DNA of 64,000 nt from Brevibacillus daliensis (GTDB lineage: Bacteria; Bacillota; Bacilli; Brevibacillales; Brevibacillaceae): NCBI RefSeq assembly GCF_021245735.1, contig NZ_JAJISB010000004.1:124001-188000 (forward strand), read 5' to 3'. The stretch's first letter is position 1. Each line of letters opens with the position of its first letter. A program made the position numbers and the translations under genes. Shown in pieces: positions 56,031-64,000 of the stretch. The notes beneath the pieces were generated by a model that was given only the letters and a program-made list of their open reading frames with translations, did no database searches and was not told the DNA's origin.

Positions 56031-56330
56031 TTATTGTTGTTTAGGTGGTGCAGGGATGGTTGCCATTACACTATTATTATCGTTGGTAAGATGGTGTAAA
56101 AGAGTGTTGTAATGCTTCTGATGCATAGAGCCTACTTGATTGAGTAGCTGTTTTGTCTCAGGGTTCTTGGCATGCTCAGCATAAAAGTGGAATTTCTTAA
56201 AAGCATCAAGCTCCCATGACATAGCATCTTTTAGATAACTGAGATCTTTGGTGGTAATGACTTGTGGTGGAGTCGGAATGGGGGGTTGCTGTTGAAGCAT
56301 ATCATTTATGGAGCCAACGTTTGTCTGCAT
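56031..56330 (-). CDS. Spore coat-associated helical protein
   Basis: A 99-residue protein starting MQTNVGSINDML, with Gln/Pro-rich ends and a two-helix core (DLSYLKDAMSWELDAFKKFH, QLLNQVGSMHQKHYNTLLHH) like half a ferritin-like/Coat_F fold. I chose ATG at 56330 because AAAAAGGAGG is nine bases upstream; the frame extends to 56393 without a ribosome site. Pairing with a CotF gene supports a coat role. Confidence 0.75.
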   Translation of the reverse strand: MQTNVGSINDMLQQQPPIPTPPQVITTKDLSYLKDAMSWELDAFKKFHFYAEHAKNPETKQLLNQVGSMHQKHYNTLLHHLTNDNNSVMATIPAPPKQQ

Positions 56331-56517
56331 GATAGAACTTCCTCCTTTTTCATGTGCGATCGTAGGGCATGGTGTCTTGAGTAGGATTTGCATAGGGGCA
56401 AATTTTCATGCGTTATTCGTTTCATTGTTCATAATGATAATGGGAGACACCTCATTTAGAGAGAATAAAAGGATTTACCCTCACATCGTTCCAGTATTAA
56501 AAAAAAGAGAGTTGTTG

Positions 56518-56523
56518 TATAAT
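56518..56523 (+). promoter_or_regulatory. -10 box upstream of leader peptide and methyltransferase
   Basis: TATAAT; no good -35 seen. Transcription would start about 25 bases before the leader ORF. Confidence 0.45.
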
Positions 56524-56557
56524 GTTTTTATAATTTATTGAAAGCGAGGGATTCACT

Positions 56558-56611
56558 ATGACAGTCAGCTCTTTCCATTCATCAATTAAATTCGAGGTAC
56601 GGAAGGATTAA
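56558..56611 (+). CDS. Putative 17-residue leader peptide
   Basis: ATG at 56558, preceded by GAGGG at ideal spacing, opens a 17-codon frame (MTVSSFHSSIKFEVRKD) ending in TAA at 56609-56611. Its last codons form the left arm of the hairpin 56597-56651, and the methyltransferase gene follows. The arrangement resembles the leaders of attenuated resistance genes, but coding use is unproven. Confidence 0.4.
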   Translation: MTVSSFHSSIKFEVRKD

Positions 56612-56651
56612 TTAATAGTAGAGATTTCTTTTTATTAAAAATCTTCCGTAC
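56597..56651 (+). promoter_or_regulatory. Hairpin between leader ORF and methyltransferase
   Basis: GTACGGAAG pairs perfectly with CTTCCGTAC; an inner AT-rich stem (ATTAATTAATA with TATTAAAAAT) extends it. No T-tract follows; the next gene's GGAGG is nine bases beyond. Confidence 0.6.
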
Positions 56652-56674
56652 ATAAAAATGGAGGAAGAAAAAAT

Positions 56675-57436
56675 ATGTTTAGTTATTACAGTACACTTTG
56701 TACCGAACTCTATGATTTTACAAAACCTGTGGGATATTCTCTAAGCGGTGATATTGAATATTATCAAGAACGTTTAAAAACTTGTGAGGGACGTATTCTT
56801 GAAGCGGCAGTTGGTTCAGGGCGTTTTCTTATTCCACTTCTTGAGGCTGGATATACAATTGATGGAATTGATTATTCTCCTGAAATGTTGAAATCTTGTC
56901 GTGAACGTTGTGATGAACGCGGATTAAAACCTAATTTATATGAAGGTAAGTTACAGAATTTTTCATTGCCATTTAATTATGGAGCGATTATTATTCCTAC
57001 TGGTTCCTTTTGTTTGATCGAAAATCGAGAAGACTCCCTAGACGCATTGAAATGTTTTTATAAACATCTTGTTCCAGGTGGACGCTTGATTGTTGACCTA
57101 CAATTACCTCATGATTGGAAGACAGGAAAAATTACTACTTCAACTTTTTCTCTACCTAATGGGGATGGAATCACGTTGGAGAGCAAATCGATTGAAATGG
57201 ATTGGCTCAATCAATTTACTGTATCCTATTTAAAATATGAGAAATGGCGCCAAGGAAAATTGATTCAAACCGAGTTACAACGTTTTGCATTGCGTTGGTA
57301 TGGAATTGAGGAATTTAAACTTATTTTAGAAAATATCGGCTTCTCTGATATTACATGCTCTGCTGATTATGTTTACGAGAAACTACCGTCGAATGCGGAT
57401 CAAATCATTACTTTTGAAGCCATACGAAAGCGATAA
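56675..57436 (+). CDS. Class I SAM-dependent methyltransferase
   Basis: A 253-residue methyltransferase with motif I LEAAVGSGRFLIPLL, IDGIDYSPEML (motif II) and LVPGGRLIVDLQ (motif post-III). The N-terminus FSYYSTLCTELYDFTKPVG is typical of a group of small-molecule methyltransferases in Bacillales; the acceptor is unknown. ATG follows TGGAGGAAG. It is preceded by a possible leader-peptide attenuator and followed by a perfect terminator. Confidence 0.85.
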   Translation: MFSYYSTLCTELYDFTKPVGYSLSGDIEYYQERLKTCEGRILEAAVGSGRFLIPLLEAGYTIDGIDYSPEMLKSCRERCDERGLKPNLYEGKLQNFSLPFNYGAIIIPTGSFCLIENREDSLDALKCFYKHLVPGGRLIVDLQLPHDWKTGKITTSTFSLPNGDGITLESKSIEMDWLNQFTVSYLKYEKWRQGKLIQTELQRFALRWYGIEEFKLILENIGFSDITCSADYVYEKLPSNADQIITFEAIRKR

Positions 57437-57441
57437 TGTCA

Positions 57442-57478
57442 GAAAGCTGTTGTCACTATACGACAACAGCTTTCTTTG
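57442..57478 (+). terminator. Terminator after the methyltransferase gene
   Basis: GAAAGCTGTTGTC pairs perfectly with GACAACAGCTTTC, then TTT. Confidence 0.88.
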
Positions 57479-57480
57479 GG

Positions 57481-57732
57481 TACGCCCAGGGAACTCCACA
57501 TGGATTACATATGATATTTGATTGCCAGCGAAGCGAGGGGTCCATTCCTAAACTGCCCTAGCAACCAGACCTCCATCAAACGAATGTAAAATGGATTTTG
57601 CTTCAGGAACTTGATGAGATTGTGTTATTCCCTCATATCGCTTCCTATATTCGTACGTATGCCGAAAATAGAAGTAAATGTATTGAGTTGATTGAAGAGA
57701 GGCTGCTTGATGAGCCGATAAGAGAAAGATAG
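57481..57732 (+). pseudogene. NUDIX hydrolase C-terminal remnant
   Basis: In one frame the sequence reads YAQGTPHGLHMIFDCQR, then a TAG stop at 57559-57561, then QPDLHQTNVKWILLQELDEI and continues to TAG at 57730-57732. This is the tail of a NUDIX (MutT-type) protein; the catalytic Nudix box and start are missing, and the remnant abuts the terminator upstream. Recognition is by pattern from memory. Confidence 0.55.
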
Positions 57733-57817
57733 ACAATAGTAATAATAGTTGCAATAATTATGATAAAGTTTTCGGTAATGTTTTTCTACTTCTTAACAGG
57801 ATGGGAGGATGTAGTAG

Positions 57818-58162
57818 ATGGAAAAATCGATATCTTGTCACAAATGTTATGAAGAGATTACATATAAAGAGGATTTAGTAACCGCAGTGAAATTCTTTAC
57901 TGTTGTCCCCTATCATACAGACTGCTTTGCAATTGATAGTTACAGATCCTTCAGGGGTTTAGGTCCACTAAATGGTTTTAGGGGGATTATTGTAATTGCA
58001 ATAGCATGTTTGTTTATTGTGACTTCATTAGTTGAGGTGGTAAATGGAGATCTCTCTTTTCTTTCGATTGTTATATTTTGGCTCCTCTTAGTCTATGCCA
58101 TAATCTATTCATATTGGAAATACGAAAGGCATCTGAAAGAATTACCAGATCAATATTATTAA
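57818..58162 (+). CDS. Small membrane protein with N-terminal Cys/His cluster
   Basis: A 114-residue protein. Residues 7-36 hold CHKC and HTDC, a likely zinc-binding pair, and two hydrophobic segments follow (about 53-72 and 80-99), ending in a charged tail. I do not recognise the family. ATG follows GGGAGG. Nothing nearby suggests a function. Confidence 0.65.
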   Translation: MEKSISCHKCYEEITYKEDLVTAVKFFTVVPYHTDCFAIDSYRSFRGLGPLNGFRGIIVIAIACLFIVTSLVEVVNGDLSFLSIVIFWLLLVYAIIYSYWKYERHLKELPDQYY

Positions 58163-58215
58163 TTTATTCATCTTCCATATGCGAGAGACATCTGAAATTA
58201 CGTATCCAGATAACA

Positions 58216-58278
58216 AATACCAACGCTTTAATCCTGCATACTACGTGATCAAAGCATTGGTATTGGTATTTGTCTTTT
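58216..58278 (+). terminator. Terminator after the small membrane protein
   Basis: AATACCAACGCTTT pairs with AAAGCATTGGTATT with one mismatch, followed by a T-rich stretch. Confidence 0.7.
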
Positions 58279-58282
58279 TATT

Positions 58283-59092
58283 TTACCCGTTTATTTTGAT
58301 TCCACTTACATAAATATCAATACTAGCTGGAGCAATAAACAGGAAATACTCCAGGTCCTGCTGTAGCTGATGTTGTAACTCAACTAGCTGAGGACGTAAC
58401 TTTTCGCCAAGATTAGCTTGTAAGGTCAGAGTGATCTGTAAGGTAGGCAGTGATTCAAACCCGTATAAAACCTTGTTGACCTTAGCTACTACGGAATGGC
58501 GAAGACAGGTTTGTTGTACCAGTTTTCGCAGAACCTGCTCATGAATTTGTATATGTCCACCTGAAAAGGAAGGCTGTACTACCGTGGTATCGCCAAGTCC
58601 AGCTTTCTTTGTAGAAAACATCTGCCATGCAGAGTCGACAATTCGTTTAAATAAATCTTTTTCCACCTCAACACGGGGGATGGGAATGGTATGCTGTCCC
58701 ATTGTTTCACGGATGTAGCGAGCCGCTTCTATTTCTTTCTGAGGCTTAATGGATTCAATGGGAATGAACTCAACTACATCAGGTAGCTCCAGAGCTTCTA
58801 CGATCCTTCTAATCATGCGAGTAGAGGTTCCTAACACCAATAATCGTTTAATTGGTAATTTGCTCAGGATTCCTTTAACTTCTTCTGCATGCTCAGGAAA
58901 TAGGAAGATAGCTCTTTTTACTGCCCGGATTTTGGTTTTTTCATACTTGGCCGAATAACCGGCAACCTTGTGTCCTTCGTAGATCAGGATACCATCGTCG
59001 ATGATAGCGTCAATCTCTCGTTCTTTGGCAACCTTTAATGCACTCGAACTTTTTCCTGTTCCACTCGGACCAAATAATGCATATACTTGCAA
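58283..59092 (-). CDS. P-loop ATPase with Asp23-like C-terminal domain
   Basis: A 269-residue protein. The N-terminal NTPase has Walker A FGPSGTGKSS (residues 7-16). Residues about 170-265 look like an Asp23/Gls24-type alpha-beta domain (GGHIQIHEQVLRKLVQQT, then repeated beta strands). Firmicutes carry such hybrid ATP-binding proteins, function unknown. The start is TTG at 59092 with GAGGGGTG upstream. It lies 65 bases after proC on the same strand and may be read from the pro operon. Confidence 0.75.
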   Translation of the reverse strand: MQVYALFGPSGTGKSSSALKVAKEREIDAIIDDGILIYEGHKVAGYSAKYEKTKIRAVKRAIFLFPEHAEEVKGILSKLPIKRLLVLGTSTRMIRRIVEALELPDVVEFIPIESIKPQKEIEAARYIRETMGQHTIPIPRVEVEKDLFKRIVDSAWQMFSTKKAGLGDTTVVQPSFSGGHIQIHEQVLRKLVQQTCLRHSVVAKVNKVLYGFESLPTLQITLTLQANLGEKLRPQLVELQHQLQQDLEYFLFIAPASIDIYVSGIKING

Positions 59093-59157
59093 CGATTTTC
59101 ACCCCTCGTCCTTCACCGTAGATTCAGTATATCACGAGTTGAGGGGGAAGAGAGGAG

Positions 59158-60000
59158 CTATCGATAAACAGCTCCCAGCTCCTTCGAGCGTTCAGTTGCA
59201 CGTAAGATAGCTTTGGTAATAGCTTGCTTAAAATCATAGGATTCCAGTACCTCGAGGGCGGCTTGTGTTGTACCGCCTGGACTGGTTATCTTTTTGCGCA
59301 GGATCTCAGGATCCTCGTCGGATGCAAGTAACATCTGTGCTGCTCCTAGGAGTGTCTGTACGGTTAGTTGGCGGGAGACCTCTTTGGTTAGTCCAGCTTT
59401 CTGCCCAGCACCCTCCATCGCTTCCACCAGATAATAGACATAAGCAGGACCGCTTCCAGATAGTCCAGTGATGATATCCAATTCTTCTTCAGGAACGAGG
59501 CATACACTACCGATCGATTGGAAAAATCGTGTGGCAATCTCTACATGCTCATCTGTAGCGAATTTTCCACGTGCTATGCCTGTTGCAGACAAGCCGATTG
59601 CTGAAGAGGTATTTGGCATCGTTCTGATAATTGGACAGTCTACACCAAGCCAGTCTTGCAGTGCAGAAAGTGGCACTCCAGCTATAACGGAAATGACCAG
59701 ATGGTGAGGCTTCACCAGACCACGCAGACTATTGCAGGCATCAGCAACATCTTTTGGTTTCATCGCCAGAAATATAATATCTGACTCTGCAAGCATCGCA
59801 GATAAATCACGAATTGGTGTTACGCCATATGTTATCTGTAAGAAAGTAAGTCGCTCGTTATTGGAATGATTGGTTACATAAATATTGGGCGCAAGGAGCA
59901 GTTTCTGCTTGATCATTCCGTTTAGCAATGCTTCAGCAATGGAGCCTGCTCCCAGAAAACTTGCCCGAAAGTCCTTCTGTAGTTGCTGATCTATTTTCAC
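59158..60000 (-). CDS. proC: Pyrroline-5-carboxylate reductase
   Basis: ProC carries out the last step of proline synthesis, NAD(P)H reduction of pyrroline-5-carboxylate. The 280-residue protein has the N-terminal Rossmann motif FLGAGSIAEALLNG, RTMPNTSSAIG and the C-terminal signature LTVQTLLGAAQML followed by SPGGTTQAALEVL. The GTG start has AAAGGAG at eight bases. Only 15 bases separate it from proA, so all three proline genes form one operon here. Confidence 0.95.
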   Translation of the reverse strand: MKIDQQLQKDFRASFLGAGSIAEALLNGMIKQKLLLAPNIYVTNHSNNERLTFLQITYGVTPIRDLSAMLAESDIIFLAMKPKDVADACNSLRGLVKPHHLVISVIAGVPLSALQDWLGVDCPIIRTMPNTSSAIGLSATGIARGKFATDEHVEIATRFFQSIGSVCLVPEEELDIITGLSGSGPAYVYYLVEAMEGAGQKAGLTKEVSRQLTVQTLLGAAQMLLASDEDPEILRKKITSPGGTTQAALEVLESYDFKQAITKAILRATERSKELGAVYR

Positions 60001-60015
60001 GGGAGATTCTCCTTT

Positions 60016-61290
60016 CTACTTGCGGATTTGTCCTGTACCTTGAACAAGATATTTGATAGAAGTAAGAGCAGGAAGACCCATTGGTCCACGTGCGTGTAAT
60101 TTTTGTGTGCTAATACCGATCTCAGCTCCGAAACCGAATTCGCCGCCATCTGTAAAACGAGTGGATGCATTGTGGTAAACAGCAGCAGCATCAACAGCTT
60201 GCAGGAAGCGGGTAGCATTCTCTTGCTTCTCAGTCAAAATGCATTCAGAATGCTTCGTGCCATATGTTGCGATATGATCAAGTGCCCCATTTAGATCAGC
60301 TACTGTCCGAACAGCAAGCACGAGATCGAGGAATTCCACTTGGAAATCTTCCTCTGTTGCAGGAACCATTTTGTCCTGAAGAGATGGATAGGCAGCCATT
60401 GTTTGCTCACATGCCCGAAGCTCCACACCTGCATCTAGGAGAGAAGAGAGCAGATGCTCTGCTTGAGGATACTCCCTATGAATCAGCAATGTCTCCAAGG
60501 CGTTGCAAACGGCAGGACGACTCATTTTGGCATTGGTAACAATCGCTTCAGCCATCCTCTCATTAGCAGACTGATCGATAAAAATGTGGCAATTTCCTAC
60601 GCCTGTTTCAATTACAGGAACGACAGAATTTTTTACGACCCGATTAATTAATGCTGCACCACCGCGAGGAATAATTACATCGATGATGCCATGCAAACGG
60701 CACATCACATCTACAGCTTCCCGATCTTCTGTTGCGAGATATTGAATTGCTTCGTACGGTAAGCCTAGTTTTTTCATGGCATTCTGGATACTTGCAGCCA
60801 AAGCCAGATTAGATCGTGTCGTAGAGGCACTACCACGAAGAACGACAGCATTTCCTGTTTTGAGGGCAATCGCTGCGGCATCTACCGTTACGTTCGGACG
60901 TGCTTCATAGATAATGCCTACAACCCCTAAAGGTACGCGAACTGATTTGATTGATAGCCCGTCTTTTTGCACCCACTCCGCAGTAGTCTCTCCCACTGGA
61001 TCAGTTAGTGTGGCCAAATCTTCTAGACTTTGAGCAAGTCCCCGAATTCGCTCCGGATTCAGCTTGAGACGGTCAAGCATGCTTGCAGGCTGTCCGTTTT
61101 CTCTGGCAGTCGCCACATCCTTTTCATTTTCCGCCAGCAAATATGCTTCGTCAGTTAACAGTTGATCCTTGATGGCAAGTAACGCCTGGTTCTTCTGATC
61201 GCTGGTTAATAGACCTAATGTTCTTGAGGCAAGCTGTGCTTTTTTTGCCTGATTGGTAACCAGTTCCTGAACGGTCATGTTTTGATTCAT
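60016..61290 (-). CDS. proA: Gamma-glutamyl phosphate reductase
   Basis: ProA reduces glutamyl-5-phosphate to the semialdehyde. The 424-residue aldehyde-dehydrogenase-fold protein shows VPLGVVGIIYEARPNVT, VLRGSAST, the catalytic cysteine in MSRPAVCNALET and HNASTRFTDGGEFGFGAEIGIST. The ATG at 61290 follows AAGGAGGAGG; a longer frame to 61320 would run into the proB end. Confidence 0.96.
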   Translation of the reverse strand: MNQNMTVQELVTNQAKKAQLASRTLGLLTSDQKNQALLAIKDQLLTDEAYLLAENEKDVATARENGQPASMLDRLKLNPERIRGLAQSLEDLATLTDPVGETTAEWVQKDGLSIKSVRVPLGVVGIIYEARPNVTVDAAAIALKTGNAVVLRGSASTTRSNLALAASIQNAMKKLGLPYEAIQYLATEDREAVDVMCRLHGIIDVIIPRGGAALINRVVKNSVVPVIETGVGNCHIFIDQSANERMAEAIVTNAKMSRPAVCNALETLLIHREYPQAEHLLSSLLDAGVELRACEQTMAAYPSLQDKMVPATEEDFQVEFLDLVLAVRTVADLNGALDHIATYGTKHSECILTEKQENATRFLQAVDAAAVYHNASTRFTDGGEFGFGAEIGISTQKLHARGPMGLPALTSIKYLVQGTGQIRK

Positions 61291-61320
61291 GAAATTTCCT
61301 CCTCCTTGTATACGAATCAT

Positions 61321-62463
61321 TTATTGTGTATGAAATGAAGGGAGAGAGACCCAATGATCACGATTGATCGCTTCTCCAGACGGTTTTTCTGTTTTTGGTT
61401 CCTGCCCATTATCTAGCAGCAGGACACGCATCTCTTCACTCGACATTCGAGAAACACCACGCCCGATCAATCCTTCCGGGCCATATACTTCTACAACGTC
61501 TCCGGTGTGAAAATCTCCTTCCGTACCAATGATACCGGCAAGGAGCAAGCTGCTGTGACGATGCAGGAGAGCATGAGCAGCACCTACGTCTACATGTAAA
61601 CGTCCTGCAATTGCAGAGTGGAGGGCAATCCACTGCTTTTGCGTGGAGACTTGTTCCTTTCGTGCTGTTAGGGTGCTAGGATCGGTACATCCAATATAGG
61701 TACCTTCTCCGTTACCACTAATAACCTGAAGCAGACTCTTTTGATTGCTTAATCGACCAATGAAGCTTTTGGTTCCTACTTTGAGAACTGTTTCTGCGGC
61801 AATTACTTTAGACTGCATGCCACCTGTGCCAAGCGATGAGCCGGAACCGCCTGCTACTGCTTTGATTTCATCTGTGATGGTCTCAACCATGTCGTATCGT
61901 TTTGCTTCTGGATTGTTACGTGGATCACGATCATAGATGCCATCAGTATCTGTCAAAATGATATATAAATCCGCATGGAGCATACCGGCAACCAGTGCGC
62001 CTAGCATATCATTATCACCAAAGGTAAGTTCTGTAACAGAAACGGTATCATTCTCGTTGATGATGGGAGTAATCCCTCTGGCAAGTAAGAGAGACATGGT
62101 TTGAAACGCATGTCGATACCGTTCCTGATTGGAAAAGTCATCCCGTGTGAGTAAGATTTGGGCAATTTTGTATTGATGTGTGGCAAATCTTGCTGAATAG
62201 TTTTCCATAAGGATACTTTGCCCAATAGCAGCTGCAGCTTGCTTGGCAACGACGGTACGGGGTCGCTGTTCATAGCCAAGAAGACGATATCCACTTGCTA
62301 CAGCACCGGAAGAAACAAGAACGACTTCATGTCCTTCATTTCTGAGAGCGGCAATTGCATCGACTAGTAATGACATTTTTTCCGGATCATTGCCTCCATG
62401 CTTTTTGGAGAGTGAGCTACTTCCTACTTTCACAACAATACGCATTTTTCCATTCTGACTCAT
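61321..62463 (-). CDS. proB: Glutamate 5-kinase
   Basis: ProB phosphorylates glutamate, the committed and usually proline-inhibited step. The 380-residue protein has the amino-acid kinase domain (VVKVGSSSLSKK, VLVSSGAVASGYRLLG, NENDTVSV, TDTDGIYDRDPR, GTGGMQSKV) and a C-terminal PUA domain from about residue 275. ATG at 62463 follows AGGAGTG. It is first in proB-proA-proC, behind a T-box leader. Confidence 0.96.
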   Translation of the reverse strand: MSQNGKMRIVVKVGSSSLSKKHGGNDPEKMSLLVDAIAALRNEGHEVVLVSSGAVASGYRLLGYEQRPRTVVAKQAAAAIGQSILMENYSARFATHQYKIAQILLTRDDFSNQERYRHAFQTMSLLLARGITPIINENDTVSVTELTFGDNDMLGALVAGMLHADLYIILTDTDGIYDRDPRNNPEAKRYDMVETITDEIKAVAGGSGSSLGTGGMQSKVIAAETVLKVGTKSFIGRLSNQKSLLQVISGNGEGTYIGCTDPSTLTARKEQVSTQKQWIALHSAIAGRLHVDVGAAHALLHRHSSLLLAGIIGTEGDFHTGDVVEVYGPEGLIGRGVSRMSSEEMRVLLLDNGQEPKTEKPSGEAINRDHWVSLPSFHTQ

Positions 62464-62491
62464 GTTGGTATGCACTCCTTTATCTCTATAC

Positions 62492-62517
62492 AACAAAACG
62501 GTCATAACCGTTTTGTT
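62492..62517. promoter_or_regulatory. Perfect palindrome close to the proB ribosome site
   Basis: AACAAAACGGT pairs with ACCGTTTTGTT over a four-base loop, 10 to 15 bases before the proB ribosome site in the mRNA. Confidence 0.6.
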
Positions 62518-62541
62518 AGACCGCAAGCGGTAACATCCCAA

Positions 62542-62575
62542 TTTTGTGAAAAACGTCGAGACGTTTTTCACAAAA
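62542..62575. promoter_or_regulatory. 16-bp perfect palindrome overlapping the T-box terminator tail
   Basis: TTTTGTGAAAAACGTC pairs with GACGTTTTTCACAAAA around two bases. It begins in the T-tract of the T-box terminator and may form a second hairpin in the leader. Confidence 0.65.
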
Positions 62576-62888
62576 AAAAGCCTTCCGTCCTATGCCAGAG
62601 CATAAGGACGAAAGACTGTGCTTTCGCGGTACCACCTTATTTAGAAGAACACGAACCCATATCTTATTTATGCGGGTGCGATCTTCTCACTTTTCACTCC
62701 TAAGCTACATAGACGGAGCGCTTTCCTTGATAACAGGGGAAAGAATCCTGTCCAGGTCATCCCTGGCTGCTCGGGGACGGGTTCAAGCCATTTCGCATAC
62801 GCAATCTTCCAGCCAATGGATTGCGTTCTCTGTAAGCAGAAAGCGGACTTTACTATTTCCCTTCAGTGCGTTAAAGTTTATCGATTTA
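62572..62888 (-). promoter_or_regulatory. T-box riboswitch (tRNA-Pro) of proBAC
   Basis: On the minus strand the leader holds the conserved T-box AAGGTGGTACCGCG (62625-62638) and, after it, a terminator (CGTCCTTATGC with GCATAGGACG, then eight T at 62573-62580). Upstream lie an AGTA segment of stem I and a candidate specifier CCC (62779-62781), a proline codon, in GAACCCG and followed by a purine. Uncharged tRNA-Pro would favour antitermination and raise proline synthesis. Confidence 0.92.
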
Positions 62889-62894
62889 TTACAC

Positions 62895-62924
62895 ATTATG
62901 CTTGCTAGTGAAGGTAAATGTCAA
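62895..62924 (-). promoter_or_regulatory. Promoter of the proBAC T-box leader
   Basis: Minus-strand TTGACA (62919-62924) and CATAAT (62895-62900), 18 bases apart. Confidence 0.8.
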
Positions 62925-62957
62925 GGCATCTTCTTTTCCTTTTTTCATAAAGGAAAA

Positions 62958-63641
62958 TTATAAGATTTTTGGGATACGTTTGGTGATTTGGTACAACCCT
63001 GTCTTTCTATCTCGCTCAAGCTTATAGGTAATGGTTTGTGCAGAACGTCCTCCGTTTTCCGTCACGATGGCAACTAGACCCGATTCCTCGAGAGTTAATT
63101 TGGTATTTTCAGGAGTAATCATGACAGGTTTGTGATGGCTATTTAAGGAAAGATATACTTTGTCATCAATAATTTTGGTATCTAAATGATTGTAAAGAGA
63201 GACAGCAAGTGAACGATTCCAATAATTTTCAATGTGAGCCAATATTTTATCGCGTGTATCGTACATCTCCGGCAATTGCCGATAGAGAATTGCATCGTCC
63301 TGTACTTCTTTACTCCCTAGCGTGCTGGCTGCAGCATACTGTAAGTCATGAACGACGTGTTCAGCTTGAGTTAAAAAAATAACAACATCCTGCTTGTTCC
63401 CTTCCATATGCTGAAGGGGGATAGATGGAGCTGCTTTTTCTGCTGTTACCTTCGCTTTGTGATCGGTTTTTTTGGTTCCTGTTACTTTTCCTCCTGTTGC
63501 TTTGTTTGTCGTGGATTTTGCCACTTGCTCTGTTTTTTTTGCTCCGTCCGTGCCTTTAGCGGATTGATCTGCCTTCTTCCCGCCGCCACAGCCTGTTATT
63601 GCTACTAGCAGAGCCATGATCAGCAACCATCTATTCTTCAT
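62958..63641 (-). CDS. Lipoprotein of unknown function
   Basis: A 227-residue protein with a signal peptide ending in the lipobox ITGC (C18), a Lys/Thr/Gly-rich low-complexity linker to about residue 70, and a folded C-terminal part (LTQAEHVVHDLQYAA, YRQLPEMYDTRDKILAHIENYW). I recognise no family. The ATG has GATGGAGGG upstream. It lies directly upstream of the proBAC promoter on the same strand. Confidence 0.75.
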   Translation of the reverse strand: MKNRWLLIMALLVAITGCGGGKKADQSAKGTDGAKKTEQVAKSTTNKATGGKVTGTKKTDHKAKVTAEKAAPSIPLQHMEGNKQDVVIFLTQAEHVVHDLQYAAASTLGSKEVQDDAILYRQLPEMYDTRDKILAHIENYWNRSLAVSLYNHLDTKIIDDKVYLSLNSHHKPVMITPENTKLTLEESGLVAIVTENGGRSAQTITYKLERDRKTGLYQITKRIPKIL

Positions 63642-63754
63642 GCGGGTCCCTCCATCAAAATGTGCATTCTATGAAGTAGTGTTTGTTAAAATGGGCGTTT
63701 TACTCTATTAGTCTTTTTAAGTATTTACAAATTCATTTGGACAAAGGGGAAGAA

Positions 63755-63877
63755 GTGGAATTATACACGTGCTGGATAGGGGAGGAAGATAAACCCTCTC
63801 AACGAAATTTATTCCTGGAAATTGATGTAACAATCTTTCAACTTCCGGATGATTTTAAGCTTATGGACAGACAATAG
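63755..63877 (+). CDS. Very small hypothetical ORF, 40 aa
   Basis: GTG at 63755 preceded by AAAGGGGA opens a 40-codon frame (ELYTCWIGEEDKPSQRNLFLE...), with non-random codon use and a good ribosome site. The frame is open further upstream to 63683 but without a site. It could be a small gene or the end of a decayed one. No family recognised. Confidence 0.35.
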   Translation: MELYTCWIGEEDKPSQRNLFLEIDVTIFQLPDDFKLMDRQ

Positions 63878-64000
63878 ATTCGGATCAGGAAGGGTTTGTA
63901 AATAATATTTGCTAAGAAGAAATAAGTGGGGGTTGTTTGTTGCACTATTTCCCTCTATCATAAAAGGGATGGTCAGTAAATATAGGGGGACTACCCCGAT
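63878..64000. other. Window end, no feature seen
   Basis: I see no gene, hairpin or promoter of note in these last bases. Confidence 0.5.

Overview
The window reads as a chromosomal segment of a low-GC, endospore-forming Firmicute. The best match is Brevibacillus, possibly close to B. laterosporus. This rests on CotF-type spore coat proteins, AddAB rather than RecBCD, a T-box-controlled proBA, PRD-type PTS regulation, an AdeR/Ald pair and an immune-inhibitor-A (M6) protease. No database search was possible, so the genus is an inference.

Layout. 0-4.7 kb: tail of an InhA-like protease, a 28-residue type I (holin-like) toxin gene, ctaB and ctaA for heme O/A synthesis, a block of two palindromic repeats, and a GNAT acetyltransferase. 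4.8-17.3 kb: a recombination-repair operon, sbcD-sbcC-addB-addA. 17.6-19.8 kb: a polymorphic toxin with a helical N-terminus and a deaminase-like C-terminus, its probable immunity gene, and a DUF5316-like membrane protein. 20-23.2 kb: purU, an alpha/beta hydrolase and scoAB. 23.4-35.9 kb: a carbohydrate island with an HAD phosphatase, manA, PTS IIA/IIB/IIC, a GH38 alpha-mannosidase, a C69/secernin-like Ntn hydrolase, a PRD activator, glycerate kinase and a second HAD phosphatase. The last two genes are each broken by one in-frame stop codon. Together these genes fit uptake and breakdown of 2-O-alpha-mannosyl-D-glycerate: phosphorylated import, cleavage to mannose-6-phosphate and glycerate, then ManA and glycerate kinase feeding glycolysis. 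36-43.6 kb: marR plus a DHA2 exporter, a lipoprotein, and an RND pair whose permease lacks the proton-relay residues. 43.7-50.5 kb: VanZ, a PduL-AckA fusion, an S1-domain protein, a hydrolase, adeR and ald. 50.9-55.5 kb: pyrD, a ketopantoate reductase homologue, ispH and an MFS carrier. 55.6-59.1 kb: coat proteins, a methyltransferase with a leader peptide and hairpin upstream, a NUDIX remnant, a small membrane protein and a P-loop/Asp23-like protein. 59.1-62.9 kb: proB-proA-proC behind a tRNA-Pro T-box. The window ends with a lipoprotein and a very small ORF.

The intergenic regions carry at least four families of short structured repeats, sometimes joined end to end. Two families show compensatory base changes between copies. 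No rRNA, tRNA, CRISPR array or intact insertion sequence was seen.
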